Source: Arabidopsis thaliana | Taxonomy: Eukaryota > Streptophyta > Magnoliopsida > Brassicales > Brassicaceae | Direction of reading: 5' to 3' | Length of the DNA stretch: 64,000 bases | NCBI RefSeq assembly: GCF_000001735.4 | Contig: NC_003075.7 | Location: 3,349,001 to 3,413,000 of the forward strand | Part shown: in pieces, positions 31,759 through 43,810 of the stretch | Numbering within the stretch: the stretch's first letter is position 1 | Layout: every line of letters starts with the position of its first letter | The notes under the pieces: generated by a model | Told to the model about the DNA's origin: nothing | The model's input: the letters and a program-made list of their open reading frames with translations, nothing else | The model's database searches: none | Program-made: the position numbers and the translations under genes

Positions 31759-32895
31759 GTTATACTCATGATTCTCCTACAGAAGATTTAGAACTCAAAA
31801 CTCAAATGTTAACAGGTCAGTCTCAAAGATAACAATGAAACCAAAATCGTAATCAACAAGCAATGAAATGGAACAATTTGGTCAAGTACAGTATTGTAAT
31901 CAAGTAAACTAAAGTGCTCCCGAGTTACTCTATCAAGAATTGGATCGAGTAGAGTAGAGACCGGTGGTCGAGTTAAGTTTTGAAGTTGAGTGGCTATGTT
32001 GATTGCTAGCACCAGAGGTCGAGTACTTCTTCGATGAGCCGGAATTGGTTGGGACAAAACCACAAGTTGACGGTCGAGTCCTGTGGTTGTAATCGACTAG
32101 TTCCTGAGACTTCGACGGTGAAGGAGGTGGGGAACTCGACTGTGGCGGCGCAGAGAAGGTCGAGTGTGGTGAGAACAAAGTGACGGCGAACGGAAAAGTG
32201 AAATGGTGGAGTATAGCGACGAACTCAAGTGAAGTTGAGTCGAGTAACTCTTTGGTGAAAGATGGCGATTCATGGTTGACTAGAGAAATTGGATTGTCGG
32301 TGGTGAGATGAAGAGAGATGGGTCGAGTAGGTTTTACTTTTGGGGAATGTGTGGTCGAGTTCAAAAGGTATGGTGGAGATTGATTCTGTGATTCTCTCTC
32401 CATCTTATCTTCAGGAACAAAACGCGTGGTCCACACTTTGTTGACTTGTCTTTTGACTTTGTTCCCTGTTTACTGGGAAAACCTCAGGAAATCCTCTATA
32501 AACATGTTAAACTCCCTGTAAGTCTCTGTATCTTCTGTATCTTTTGTTGGGCGAGTAAAATGATGATTTAAATTTTTTTGGGTTTTAAACATCACTCATC
32601 CTCGACCAATACACTCGAGTGCAAGGTCTCCAGATGCAACAAAAAGTTTTAAAATTTTTGCACTCCACTGTACTGTGTACTCGATCTCTAGGCCATCTAT
32701 AGAGTAAAAGTTTTGAATTTTCACTTTACCTTCACGTTATTCCTCTATTCCTAAGAACCACAAACACATCTAAAAAAAATCAAAAATAACAAGAAAAGAA
32801 AAACTTATTCACAGAGATAGTCATGGGACTTCCTCCCAAGTGAGCTTGTTTAAAGTCTCTAGCTTGACTCCTCACACTTATCAAGAAGAAAATGA
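31759..32895 (-). other. ATH5 spacer rich in GGTCGAGT/ACTCGACC
   Basis: It is equivalent to 1-1155 of ATH1. The motif occurs at about 31965, 32015, 32070, 32158, 32325, 32352 and 32603. It ends at TTGGGAGGAAGTCCCATG (inverted), as in ATH4. Open frames of up to 167 codons are composition artefacts. Confidence 0.65.
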
Positions 32896-33700
32896 ATGAT
32901 AAATAGGGTCTGCATAGTCCTCTCTGGTATCATCATCATACTCAACGTCCTCCCTGGAGAGGTGTGCAGCAGAATACTCAATTCCCCTTTCTTCAAAATA
33001 GACTTCTTTCTCTTCTGGAGGGTAATCTATCTCTTCAGACCATCTTGAAGTGAACTTTTTCTCGGGATAATGTCAATTCCGCCTTTAGGTAGTGCTTCCT
33101 TCTGCATCGGATTCAGCTTACTCTTAAGCTCCTCAACAGTGTGGGCTAGCTTCTTTATAGTTTCATCTTGCTTATCAGACCTCTTTTTAAGATGCTTTAC
33201 TCTTTCACTCTCATATCCTTCTCCTGGATCACTCTATCGTCTCTAGAGTTTTTTTTTATCTTCTGTTGACTCTTGTGGAGTTTTGTTGATGTCAAACTGC
33301 AACTTGATGTGCTTTCCAAGGTTGAGACTTATTTTCCCTTCCTTGACATCTATCACTGCTCCCACTAAGGCTAAGAAAGGTCTTCCCAGGATTAGGGGAT
33401 CCTTATGCTCTTCTTCCATATCCAACACCACAAAGTCTGTAGGCACTTCCTCTCTATTAATCATGACAGGTAAATCTTTGAGCATGCCGAAGGGTTTTCT
33501 TGAAGACTTATCCACAAGGATTAGAGTTAGGTCACAAGGCCTATATTGAAAAAATTCTAACCTTCTTGCCACATAGAGTGGCAATAAACTGACAGAGGCT
33601 CCGAGATCGCACAGGCAATTGCTGAAAGCTAATTTCCAAAGGAACATGGTAGAGTAAAAGATCCTAGATCTTCTAACTTTTCTTGAACAATCCTCTTATC
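32896..33700 (-). pseudogene. ATH5 aspartic protease region
   Basis: The open part 33647-33243 has [18 protein letters not shown] with the catalytic Asp, then [27 protein letters not shown]. The tail to about 32900 is in shifted frames but keeps the same residues as the ATH1 tail. The upstream [12 protein letters not shown] segment is shifted by a one-base loss near 33635. Confidence 0.8.
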
Positions 33701-34039
33701 AGCAGCTCGAGATGGAGTAGCATCACATTCATCATCTGAATCGTGATACATCTTGATCCTTTCCAGTATCAGGAATTATGTTGAGAACTTCCACTAGTGG
33801 CATCACTGCTTCAATCTCGTCAAGCTGTTTCTCTGCAACAGATTTGTATCTCTCCATCTAGGCTTTCCTGAATTTCCATGGAAGAGCACGTGAGGGTAAT
33901 GGAGTAGGTTTCATACGTTTTACCATTCTCTCAATTATGGCTGCATTCTCATCGGAGGTGGATTGAATGAGATGGCGAGAACCAGCAGAATGGTTGAATT
34001 CAACAAAAGAGACCTCAATCTGAGTAAAAGGCTCCCCCT

Positions 34040-34503
34040 CCTGAACATCACTGTCCCTAGTGATTAAGTCAGGAACATGTCGAGTTGGCAGCTCTCAATC
34101 ATGGCAGATAGTGATGGCGTGAGCAGTTGCATACTCCTTTGGATTCTGTATTGACTTCCCAGGAAGTCCTGTAACTTTAGGTGCAGAGGTAGATGCTGAC
34201 TGTCCTTTCAAGTATCTGACTTTGGTATTCAATGCTTCCACTTTGGCATTCAGGTCACTGTAGCTGCAGTCCAGCTTATGGTGCAATTGAGATAACTTCT
34301 TAGCAATTTCCATGGAGCTAGATGCTTGTCCCTGTAGCAGTTGATGTACCATCTGTTTCATTTCAGCATCAGGAGTAGCAGGACCTTGGTTTTGCTGAGG
34401 TGCAAACCCATGTAGTGGTTGCGGCTGGTAGTTCTCCTGAAATTGCTGCTTTGGAACAAAACCTTGGTTGTAGGGAGCAAAAGGTTGTTTTGACCTTGTT
34501 GTT
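34040..34503 (-). pseudogene. ATH5 gag, C-terminal half
   Basis: It encodes [40 protein letters not shown] and [21 protein letters not shown], followed by TGA. It is almost the same as ATH1 2318-2760. It stops at 34503 exactly where the ATH6 LTR begins. Confidence 0.85.
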
Positions 34504-34616
34504 TGATAACACTGTATTTACTCATTTTAGGTGTATGTTTATCATTTGCTCATTGTATCATATCATTTTGCACCATTTTAGCTTGTTTTGCATACTTAGG
34601 CATCTAGGATCATCTT
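34504..34616 (+). repeat. ATH6 5' LTR, first 113 bases only
   Basis: It matches the start of the 3' LTR (38579-38703) from TGATAACACTG to CATCTAGGATCATCTT, with a 12-base loss near 34547. Afterwards the sequence jumps to the ORF-1 leader. Confidence 0.85.
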
Positions 34617-35112
34617 ACCAATTTTCTCTCAACCGTTGATCGAGTAGAATGAGGAGGAGTATTTTTGGCCGTTGATTTGAATTGACTAAATGAGAGAAGC
34701 ATCACCACTGTTTGATCGAGTGATTTCTTGCGATTCATTTTGGTCCGTTTGATCGAGTAATTGAAGATGGAGCATTTCCCACCGTCCGATCGAGTGAAGA
34801 AACCAAAAAGACCCTCTTCGTAGACACCGACGCCTCGTGACCCGCCTCCATTGAAACGCTGTTGTCCCTTTGTCTTCTTGTCCCCTCCATAATCATTTTG
34901 GTCCCCCCATTGCAATTCCCGAACTCAACAACCTCATCTCTCCAGCTCCCATACCAAAGCATCCTCATCTTGAATCCTTACAATCCTCTCTTTATCTCCT
35001 TCACTTCCTTTTTTATCAAAAACTTTTCATAAATTCATTTGCTTCTCCCATCATTCAATCTCTTGATCTACTGAATTTTGGTTTCGAATATCTCCCACCT
35101 TTGTTCTTGACG

Positions 35113-36926
35113 ATGAACAAGCGCAGACTTTTGTCAAAGATTCGGAACAAAGCTCTCTCCCCATCAAAGAGGTACCCAACACCTTCTTCGCATGCAGCAG
35201 CTCGAGGACCTTCAGAACCATCACCCTTGGGGTCGAGTAGGAGAGATCAAGCAAGTTTTGTGATCGATCATAGTGAATCAAGCCAAGAGGAGGAAGTGAT
35301 GCAAGAAGAAGAGACCTTCAGGTCTCCAGCTGAAAATACTCGATCCCGAAAGTCGAGTAAGCTTTCTGCAAGAGAATTCTCGAGGAATAAGGAAGATATC
35401 ACTCAAGGGAAGAAGCCCGTGGGGAGGAGGTTGGAGCTGGTAGTTGAAGACTCCGAGGAAGATATGGCTTCACCAAAGGAAGATGATCAAACGGAGAAAG
35501 GAGGCGATGATGATTTGGAATCAAAGAAGTGTTCAACTCGAAATGAATACTACAAGCTGCTAAAGCGCAATAAGTTATTAGGAACTCGGTACCCTCATCC
35601 CGAGACCATGGAGAGACTCGGCATCTATGATGATGTAGACTATATGTTTAAGCAATGCAACCTGAATATTCACATGTTTCGGCCAATGGAGGGGTATGAG
35701 AAAGAGACCATTCAGTTTCTTTCATCCGTGGAATTGCTCTTATATGGAGAGTCAGAGGGACGATGAAATCAGGCCATACGGAAGTTTGGGATACCTGGAG
35801 TTTTGTGTGTATGATGTAGAGTATCGGCTTCCAATAGAGCATCTCGAGCTGATGTATGGATTTCCAAGCGGAAAAGACACAAGTCATCGTTTTGACAAGA
35901 GAGAGCTTCAGTCATTCAGGGCCACACTTCGTAAGTGCTCTATTTGCAAGAGAGCGGAATGGAACCTTTGTCAATGGGGCACTAGAATTGATGGAGACAG
36001 CACTGCAAGAGTTGCTTGGTTTAGCATCGGATGGTACGGTTCTAGTTGGAGATCAGACAGACACTTTGGTCTCATTCTACCTAATCGAGCACCTGCTGAG
36101 TTACAGAGGATGGGCTAAGGGACTTAAGAAACCAGGAAGAATGGTTCTGGGAGGAGTTGTGACACCAATTTTGAGAGCTTGCAATGTACCTCTACATTCA
36201 ACGTCGATTCCTCCAAGATGGATTGATATGCAACACCTTATCAATTCCAAGAGTTTTTGGTCGCAGTAGAAGAATGGCCTATATAAGTATAGGTTCGATT
36301 ACCCCACATCAGGACAATCCATTTTTCTACTCCCAAACCCCGCTTCCACTTCAACCAGAGATGGTGGCAACATTGAGTTTTGCCCACCAATGGAGAACCT
36401 CTATATTTTAAGTGATGAAGCTGTGCCGATGGAAGGAGTGAATGATGATGAGTCTCCAATCCATCATTATGATAATGAGGCAGAATCTCTGGACGAGTCT
36501 TACGCTACACAACAGTTTTACTTCGAGGAGTACTCAACACCAAGGCAAAGTAAAGACTCAAAAGAGATTCACAAGCGCTTTGGTTTCCTCCAAAGCTTGT
36601 GTAAGTTCCAGGACAAAGCTATCGCGGCACTCAACAAGAAGTTTAACAATCTCCAACTCAAGATTAGCTGTTCTTCCTCAAGTACAGCAAGGCAATCATC
36701 CTTCGAACCTAGAGAAAAGGAAAAGAGGAGCAAGTTGAAAAACCGAAGAAGAACAAGGAAATCGGACGCTGGAGCAAGCCTCTCTACTGCACCACTTGAG
36801 GAGCCACTCGATCAACAACCCGAGCAAAGGGTCGAGCATCCAGCTAATCCAAGTTCAGCACAACCCGTTCTTTGGAGTTACACAAAGGAGAGTATGGACG
36901 ATTTCGTCTCCTCCTACTTCACCTGA
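35113..36926 (+). pseudogene. ATH6 ORF-1 protein (Athila ORF-1 family)
   Basis: The start is MNKRRLLSKIRNKALSPSKR with a basic, Ser-rich N-terminus, then an acidic linker. The ORF-1 core follows: EYYKLLKRNKLLGTRYP, METLG-like MERLGIYDDVDYMFKQCNL and IQFLSSVELLLYG. After a frameshift near 35735 come GSLGYLEFCVYDVEYRLPIE and LELMYGFPSG. After another near 35925 come NGALELMETALQELLGLASD and MVLGGVVTPILRACNVPL, then a TAG at 36267. A C-terminal part (NIEFCPPMENLYILSDEAVP, then a polar coiled-coil segment) ends DDFVSSYFT. About 600 residues would be expected. Three lesions inactivate it. The function is unknown; it lies where env-like genes lie in some gypsy elements, but I see no signal peptide or membrane helix. 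Confidence 0.85.
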
Positions 36927-38578
36927 AAACTGAGGTAACACCACCTCTCCATTGTATATACCATAACATCTTTTTATTTTTCTTTGTGTGTTTTGTGTTT
37001 TGATCTTGAATTCTCTTTCAGATTTTTATTACACAAGGGACTTTGTAATTTAATTTTGGGGGAGGGTTCAAGACATGGTTAACATTGTGTTCTCTTTTCT
37101 TATTTCAAATTTTGCATCATCTAAGGCATAGAAAAATCATAAAAATTTGAAAACATTTTCAGAAAATTATTTCATAAAAAAAGAATGTCATGTAGATTGC
37201 ATATAATTTTAGGATTGTATATAGAGTGTTTGCATTTAGGATTGCTCATTTACATAGGGGATAATGATGATTTCAAACCGATAAGCATGTTTTGATTCAA
37301 TGAAGTAAATTCAATGCCCAGGTTGTTAGTTCTCTGTTGCATAACCGATTGTATCTTTGAAATAAGACCGCACCTTGCTTTGAATTTGTAACTTGACTAT
37401 ACTACTTTGATCAAAACTCGCTTTTCTGATGTCATTCCCTATCTATTAGAACCTGAACTGAAATTGCAATTATCATGTCTATGCATTGTTTATGAACTCA
37501 TGGCTACCATATACATACTTAGATCATCTTATTCACTTCATCACCGTCTGTTAATCCAAATAGATGTCTCTCATTTTGAGAGCAGTTTCCCATACCCTTA
37601 GCCTAGCCTTATTTCAAGCCAAAGATCATTTGTGTGTGATTGTGAGGTCTTTTTCGATTGAGCTTGGTATAACGTGTTAGGTATGAGCCGACAAGAACAG
37701 TCTTTCATGTAGACCTAGCCCACACTTTTTGGGTTAGCTAGGACTAGGTGGAGACTTGTATTTGGGATTGGGATTGTGTATGGAATGAATGGGAATGAGA
37801 ATGAGAATGAAAAGAAAAGAACAAAAAAAAAGAGAGTAAGAGTTTAGAGTTATAAGGGGGATACAAAAGTGTTAAGTCTAGTAAAGGGTTTGGAATTCAA
37901 AGAAGTTAGGCATTGTGATTCAAATAAAAGGGTAAATCGCCCTATGTGCTAAGATTAGAAGAAAAGCCTTAAGTTTGTCAAAGTTTAAAACCAAACCCGC
38001 TAGACTCTTAAATCGTTTCAAGAGAACCCCTTAGAACATGAACCAAAAAGAGATAAAGAATGAGAAAAAGGGTAGAGTTAGGACATCTATGGGAATGGGA
38101 TCATCTTCTGAGCTATCATATTATATCATTGGGTAGATGGGAGTGTTCTTGTATGTGTCCGTTGGCTTTTACCTTTTGCATTTTACTAAAGCTCAATCTT
38201 TTCTCTGAGAGTCCCCTGTTACTCGACCAAACCATTAAAGGGACCATTTTTGTCTCTTGGCCTAAGTCCAAAACCAAGTGAGTTCATAACCATTGCATTG
38301 CTTGATCCACTGTTCGTGCTTAATGAATGTTAAAGGGAATTGGTTGATGTGAATGCTTGAATAGATTAAGGCAAGTCGTTAGGTTACATTGTCACGAGTA
38401 TGGCTAGCGTTTTTGAGTAAGGGTCTATCATCTTGCAACCTAGAATTTGCTACCTGGACATTGAGCTTACCCATTTTATATGCATGCTTCGGTTTTTGAA
38501 TCCCCACATTCAAACCTCTCCTTCAACTTAAGGTTTTTTGCTTGCTTGAGGGCAAGCAAAAGATAAGTTTGAGGGAAT
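36927..38578 (+). other. ATH6 3' non-coding region ending in a polypurine-like tract
   Basis: It contains the conserved TTTGGGGGAGGGTTCAAGACATG (37052) and a conserved GCTTGAGGGCAAGC hairpin (38541-38558), and ends GAGGGAAT just before the LTR. ATH4 44578-46093 is a close relative. An A/G-rich run lies at 37795-37840. No gene is seen. Confidence 0.7.
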
Positions 38579-40184
38579 TGATAACACTGTATTTTATTCA
38601 TTTTAGGTGTATGTTTATTATCATTTAGCTTTGCATTTGCTCATTGTATCATATCATTTTGCACCATTTTAGCTTGTTTTGCATACTTAGGCATCTAGGA
38701 TCATCTTGCATTCGCATTGCATGTTTTGGTGTGTTTTCAGGTGCAAAAGGAGCTTAAAAGGACTCTACTCGATCCTTTCACTCGATCCAGGCAGCTACAG
38801 AAGAGGCATCACTCTACTCGACCTCACTACTCGATCTAGGATGCTACAAAGGAGGCTGTAGTTTACTCGACCCAACTACTCGATCAAGGCAACCTCAGAT
38901 GAAGCAGCAGATTCAACTACTCGCCCCTCCTACTCGATCCACTACTCGATCCATTTACTCAACCAAGGGTGACCATCTCTATAAGACTTGTTGAGCTATC
39001 AAAGCGTCTTCGGATCCTCCTCATTCCCCACTCGGAGCATAGACACAAAGGCGCAGACTTTGCAGCACCTTCATTACTCGATCCCCGAGGTCGAGTATTC
39101 GCCCAAACCGCCTCAAGTCTCTTGTCTTCTAGTGAATCTAGGGTTTCAACATTTTATATAAATAGATCATTTTGGGGTTTGTCCAAGAGATCTAGACTTT
39201 ATCTTTCAGTTTTTCTTTATGTTTATGAATCTTGAAACTTTAATTACTCTTAATCTATTTCGTTTTTGCATTTGATTGTTTAAGTAAAGTTGTTTAGCTT
39301 GTTTAGATCTACATTTTGGTATGATTTTAGTAATTTCTGGGTTTGTGTTCTTGAGAATGTTGCTTGAGTAGTGATTAGGGTTCTTGAGGATGGATTAGAT
39401 TAGGGTATTCTCTAGGTTAGTTAGGTGGTAAGTGTTTAGGTTTATACCCTTCTGGATTTGCTTGTGCGGTTTTCGCTGGCTAATGTGGAGATTCGATCAT
39501 AGACGTCCAGCGTCCAAAAGACGTTCAAATGGATGTCTAACCTTCGAATTCCAGAGATATGTAGACTCAACCAAGGGATTGGCTTGTCTGCCTATTGGCT
39601 TTGATAAATTGTTTCTAAAACCCTGCTCTGCTATGTTTCATCAACGTGAGTTGAGATTAGGAAGTGGTCGAGTTATGGGGGTCTCTGTCACGAGAGTGGA
39701 TTGACCCGGTTTGTGAATCTATCGTCATGGGTATCTACCTTTCGCCTATTAGCCATTTGATGAACCCTAGAGTTGCCCTTGTCAATGAATCTATCCTTAG
39801 AACTTTTATTAGATTGATTTGTATCCCCTGTCGATTGCACTTTTATTTACCTGTTATTTGTATCCTCTATTTTTATCCCCTGTTGATTGCATTTTAGTTC
39901 CTAATTTTTTCACCGGTGTGTTCTACTCGACCCAATGATCGAGTAGGGCTGTTAAGTTCTTATTTTTACTTGTCTGAATCCTTACCTAGGATTGTTACTA
40001 GAAACCCACCATCATTATAATCTGCCTTTACTTAGTTGTTTTTGTACACATCTTGATTGCTAGCAATACAGTGGACTGGATTGACACCCTCTATAACTGC
40101 ATCGACATGTTTGTGTTTTAGAGGAATTGAACTGAACTGAACACAACATTCATCATATAAGTAGGCGTAAAAACCTGCTTATCA
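38579..40184 (+). repeat. ATH6 3' LTR (1,606 bp)
   Basis: TGATAACACTG to CTGCTTATCA. The ACTCGACC/ACTCGATC motif cluster is at 38765-39085, and GTTCTACTCGACCCAATGATCGAGTAG (split inverted repeat) is near 39921-39946. Confidence 0.88.
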
Positions 40185-41276
40185 TTGTTGCTGTGGAGGA
40201 TACACTTGGTCCTGTGGGTTAGCAACGTTGGTGCTGCGGTAAGAGAGGTTGGAGTTGTTGGTCTTGAAGTTGTTATACCCTTTGTAGCCACCCTGGTTGT
40301 TGTTGATGTAGCTAACTTCTTCTAACTGGTTACCCTCCCCATCTTGGACCTGATACTACTCGTCATCAACAAGGAAGTGCACATGCTTCTACAGGCTCAG
40401 AAGAATTTTGTCCAACTTGTCATTCGGCGCTTTGATCTCCTTCCTGTGTTTGTCATATGAGTCACCTGTGCCTCTAATGGTCCTGTCTCAGTCCTCGTTG
40501 TAATTACCATCTGATTGAGCCAGGTTCTCAACCAATTCCCAGCATTCTTCAACATCTTTGTTCTTGTGATTCCCATTGCTGGCGGTATTCAGAAGCATTC
40601 GGATGCGTGGTAAAACACCTCTGTATAGAGTGCTAAGCAGAGAGGCTTTCTTGAAGCCATGATGAGGGCATTGGTTGGTGTAACCCTTGAAACGCTCCCA
40701 TGCTTCATAGAAGCTTTCACCAGTCTTCTTTGAAAAGCCAAAAATCTCATTTCTGAGTCTTGTAGTTCTGGCGTTGGAGAAGAACTTTGCTAGAAAAGCC
40801 TTCTTGCAATCATCCCAGGTGGTGATTGAGTCGTGGGGCAGATTCTTCTCCCATATGTGGGCTTTGTCGCCCAAGGAGAATGGAAACAAACGGAGCTTGA
40901 ATCCGTCTTCACTGACACCATTGATTTTTGTTAGGTTGCAAAGCCTATCAAATTCATCAAGGTGGTCGAGTGGATCTTCCATTGGCAGATCATGGAATTT
41001 GTTCCCCTGAATCATCGAGATGAGACCACTCTTAATCTCGAAGTTGTTGTTCAAGATAGCAGGAGGTGCAATTTCTTTCCTCTGAAGGTGATCTCGTGGT
41101 GCATCTACAATACCAATGTTGGCAGGGCCATTCTGTTGATTCTGTTCGTCAGCCATTTCGAATGGTTGCTGAGGTACAAGGTTGACTGTGTTTCTCCTTT
41201 CTCTGATTTTTCGAGCTATGTGGTCGATGTTATCGTTGAAAAGGAGGTTCTGGTTGCCTGTTGATCGAGTTTGCAT
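40185..41276 (-). pseudogene. ATH5 gag, N-terminal part
   Basis: The start is [24 protein letters not shown] at 41276; it is preferred over an upstream ATG at 41402 because that lies in the primer-site region and because ATH7 shares [24 protein letters not shown]. The core continues [47 protein letters not shown] and [24 protein letters not shown] replaces a Cys codon at about 40487 (NYNED stop). It then runs on in frame to 40185, the ATH6 insertion point. Confidence 0.88.
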
Positions 41277-41404
41277 AAGAGGAGGTGTACCTGAATCAAG
41301 AAGACAACAAGAAAAACATACAGTTAGTAACCGAAATGAAAATTGAAAAAGAACTTGATCTAAGCAAGTCTGAAATCTCAAATGTAACAAACAAACACCC
41401 AATT

Positions 41405-41417
41405 GGCAATAGCGCCA
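41405..41417 (-). other. ATH5 primer binding site (tRNA-Asp, two mismatches)
   Basis: The minus strand reads TGGCGCTATTGCC against the perfect TGGCGCCGTTGCC of ATH1. Both changes fit decay after insertion. Confidence 0.85.
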
Positions 41418-41420
41418 AAT

Positions 41421-43103
41421 TTATAATAGGTTTTTAGTCAATTATCCTTAAACACCAATCATGTCGTTGTAGTATTTTAGGTTGTCAATCCAAATGGGTA
41501 TGATGCTAACAATCAAGATGTGAATAGAGTTCACAGAGTCAAGCCAAGCAAAAACAAGTTTTGGTGTGTTCTAGCAGTCCTAAGTGAACATGCAGAAAAC
41601 AAAAATTCAAGCAGTAATAGTAAAAACAATCGACCAACACAGCTTGTTGCCAAGCACTAGGTGTGGTCGAGTGACAGGTCGAGTAACAGACAGAAAATGT
41701 AACAGGGATACTCGACTGCACAGTCTGTTGCCAGACAACTGGGTGGTCGAGTACTTGGTCGAGTAACAGGAAAGAAATGCAAATACTAAGCAACAGGTAA
41801 CAAGATGTAGTAAATGATAGCAGAGAAAACAAAGAAATCAATCAGATAAAGAATCCCGAGGATGGGGTAATTGAGTAGTTTCGTTTCCTCAGTTTACAGG
41901 TGATTGACATGCTCAATAAATTATCCTGAGACAGAGACCCTCATGTTAAACTAGTCCCAGACTCAATCACCATTGACGAGAGCTAACCTAACATGCATTA
42001 CAAATCAACAAGTTAAAGCCAAAACGCTCCCTGCAACCAATACCTTGGTACAGAGCCACGAATCTCTGGAAATAGTGGTTCAGACATTTCATCGAACACC
42101 TTTTGGGCGCGGAAATGTCTGGGCTCAAATTCCAGTTGATGAGAAAGCAATAGGCATTAAGAACAACTAATGCAAAAGGGATCTATAAATCAAACTCAAC
42201 CACCTAGCATACTGAGAATTCTAAACTAGTCTAACTCATCCTCAGAAACCTATTCACTACTTAGACATCATTGTAGAGAACATAAACGTTGAATAGAATG
42301 AAAACATGATAACAGCAGAGTATTAACAAGATGATAATAGGATGAACAACAGTAAACCACATCAAAAGCAAATGCTGAATACTGAATAGATTAAGAGAAA
42401 TCAAGATTACAAAATGTCAAGAACATAATGTATGCGGAATAAAACTTAGATTCACGAAAATGTAAAGTACATGCTACTTATAGCGAAATATTCTGAAACC
42501 CTAATACTCCAAACGACGCAGTATACAGTATTGGGACGGATTAAGAACGATCCTCGACCTAGGTGGTCGAGTGAATGGTCGAGTGATATGCTAGAGTCTT
42601 CTTTTCTTCCTTGCGCTCGAGTGTCTGGTTGAGTGCAGAATGGAGAAGACTCTGAAGCTGGCAGTCGAGTATGTCGAGTGATTGAGATGGTGGTACTCGG
42701 CTTGGTGGTAGAGTGATCGAGTGAAGGTGATGTAGGTACTCGACCATGTGGTCGAGTGATGTGATCGAGTGACTCTCATGGTGGTACTCGACCAGGTGGT
42801 CTAGTGGTAACGTGAAGTGGTGAAGTCTTCTACTCGACGAGGGGGTCAAGTGGTTTGTTGTCGTGGAACCATCTAGTCGACCAGGGGGTCGAGTGTTTTG
42901 CAGTGATCAAGTCCGCTTCTTCCAATTAGCTCACCAATAGCTCCAAATCACCTGAAAACAACACAAATATGCAACATGCATGCAACACTATCCTAAACAT
43001 GCAAAGTGATGACAAATGATGACAAATGATATAAAACAGTGATGATATGATGTTAAAGTGATGACAAATGGATGCTCAAAATAGGTAAAATGCACACTTA
43101 TCA
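41421..43103 (-). repeat. ATH5 complete LTR (1,683 bp), flanked by internal sequence on both sides
   Basis: From TTATAATAGG (TG mutated to TT) to CACACTTATCA. On the plus-left side lie the primer site and gag; on the plus-right side (43104-43535) lies a 3' internal region with the TTGCTTGCCCTCAAGCAA motif. A 20-bp palindrome, ACTCGACCATGTGGTCGAGT, is at 42738-42757. GTCGTTGTAGTAT, matching tRNA-Asp, is at 41463-41475. Confidence 0.88.
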
Positions 43104-43810
43104 AAACACCAAACTTAGTCTTTGCTTGCCCTCAAGCAAACAATTAAGAACAAGCTGGAGGTGAGGTTTGAAACCGGGGACTCAGAGCCAAAACACCAGA
43201 TAAATAAGATGAAATGAGTGTCCAAGTTGATAGTTCTAAGCTGCGATACGATGGAATTCTACTCAAAAACGTTAGTCAAGCCTTGTTATCAATCAATCCG
43301 ACTCTTATGCTCAACCTACACATGTTTTCAAATCTACCAATCCCTTTACCATTCATTAGTTCTGGAACGTTAATCAAGCAATGCATCATCAATGAACTCA
43401 TTTGGCTTAAGGTACAGGTCAAGAGACAAAGATGGTCCCTTACAGAATAGGCTTTAGTAACAGGGGATCTCTCAAAAAATGATTAAGCTTTAGTAGAATG
43501 CTAAGGTAAGTCCCAAGCTATGCATACAGAGATAAGATCCCATCTACTTGACCAGGGGGTCAAGTGGTTTGTTGAAGTCGTGGAATTATCTACTCAACCA
43601 GGGGGTCGAGTGTTTTGCAGTGATCAACTCCGCTTCTTTCAAGTAGCTCGCCAATAGCTCCGAATCACCTGAAAACAACACAAATATGCAACATGCATGC
43701 AAAATTATCCTAAACATGCAAAGTGATGACAAATGATATAAAACAGTGATGATATGATGCTAAAGTGATGACAAATGAATGCTCAAAATAGATAATATGC
43801 ACACTTATCA
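43104..43810 (-). repeat. 3' internal piece (43535-43104) and LTR fragment (43810-43536) of an upstream Athila copy
   Basis: On the minus strand the LTR start (TGATAAGTGTG at 43810) runs for 275 bases. It then jumps to the last 430 bases of an internal region, which reaches the complete LTR at 43103. This is what remains of a second element that shared its 3' LTR with the 5' LTR of ATH5. Confidence 0.75.

Larger units (their letters stand above)
34504..40184 (+). mobile_element. ATH6: Athila-derived element inserted in ATH5 gag, TSD TTGTT
   Basis: The left end is TTGTT|TGATAACACTG and the right end is CTTATCA|TTGTT. Removing the insert and one TTGTT restores a gag sequence that aligns to ATH1 2755-2790. 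The 5' LTR is cut after 113 bases, then comes a spacer, ORF-1, a 3' region and a full 3' LTR. Gag, protease, reverse transcriptase and integrase are absent, so it is an internal-deletion derivative. Confidence 0.9.
30390..43810 (-). mobile_element. ATH5: Athila-like element nested in ATH4 and split by ATH6
   Basis: Minus-strand order: LTR fragment (43810-43536), 3' internal piece (43535-43104), complete LTR (43103-41421), primer site, gag N-half (41276-40185), ATH6 insertion, gag C-half (34503-34040), protease, spacer, ORF-1 (31758-30395). Its own 3' region and 3' LTR are missing at 30390. The two gag halves align without a gap with ATH1 gag once ATH6 and one TTGTT copy are removed. Confidence 0.8.
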
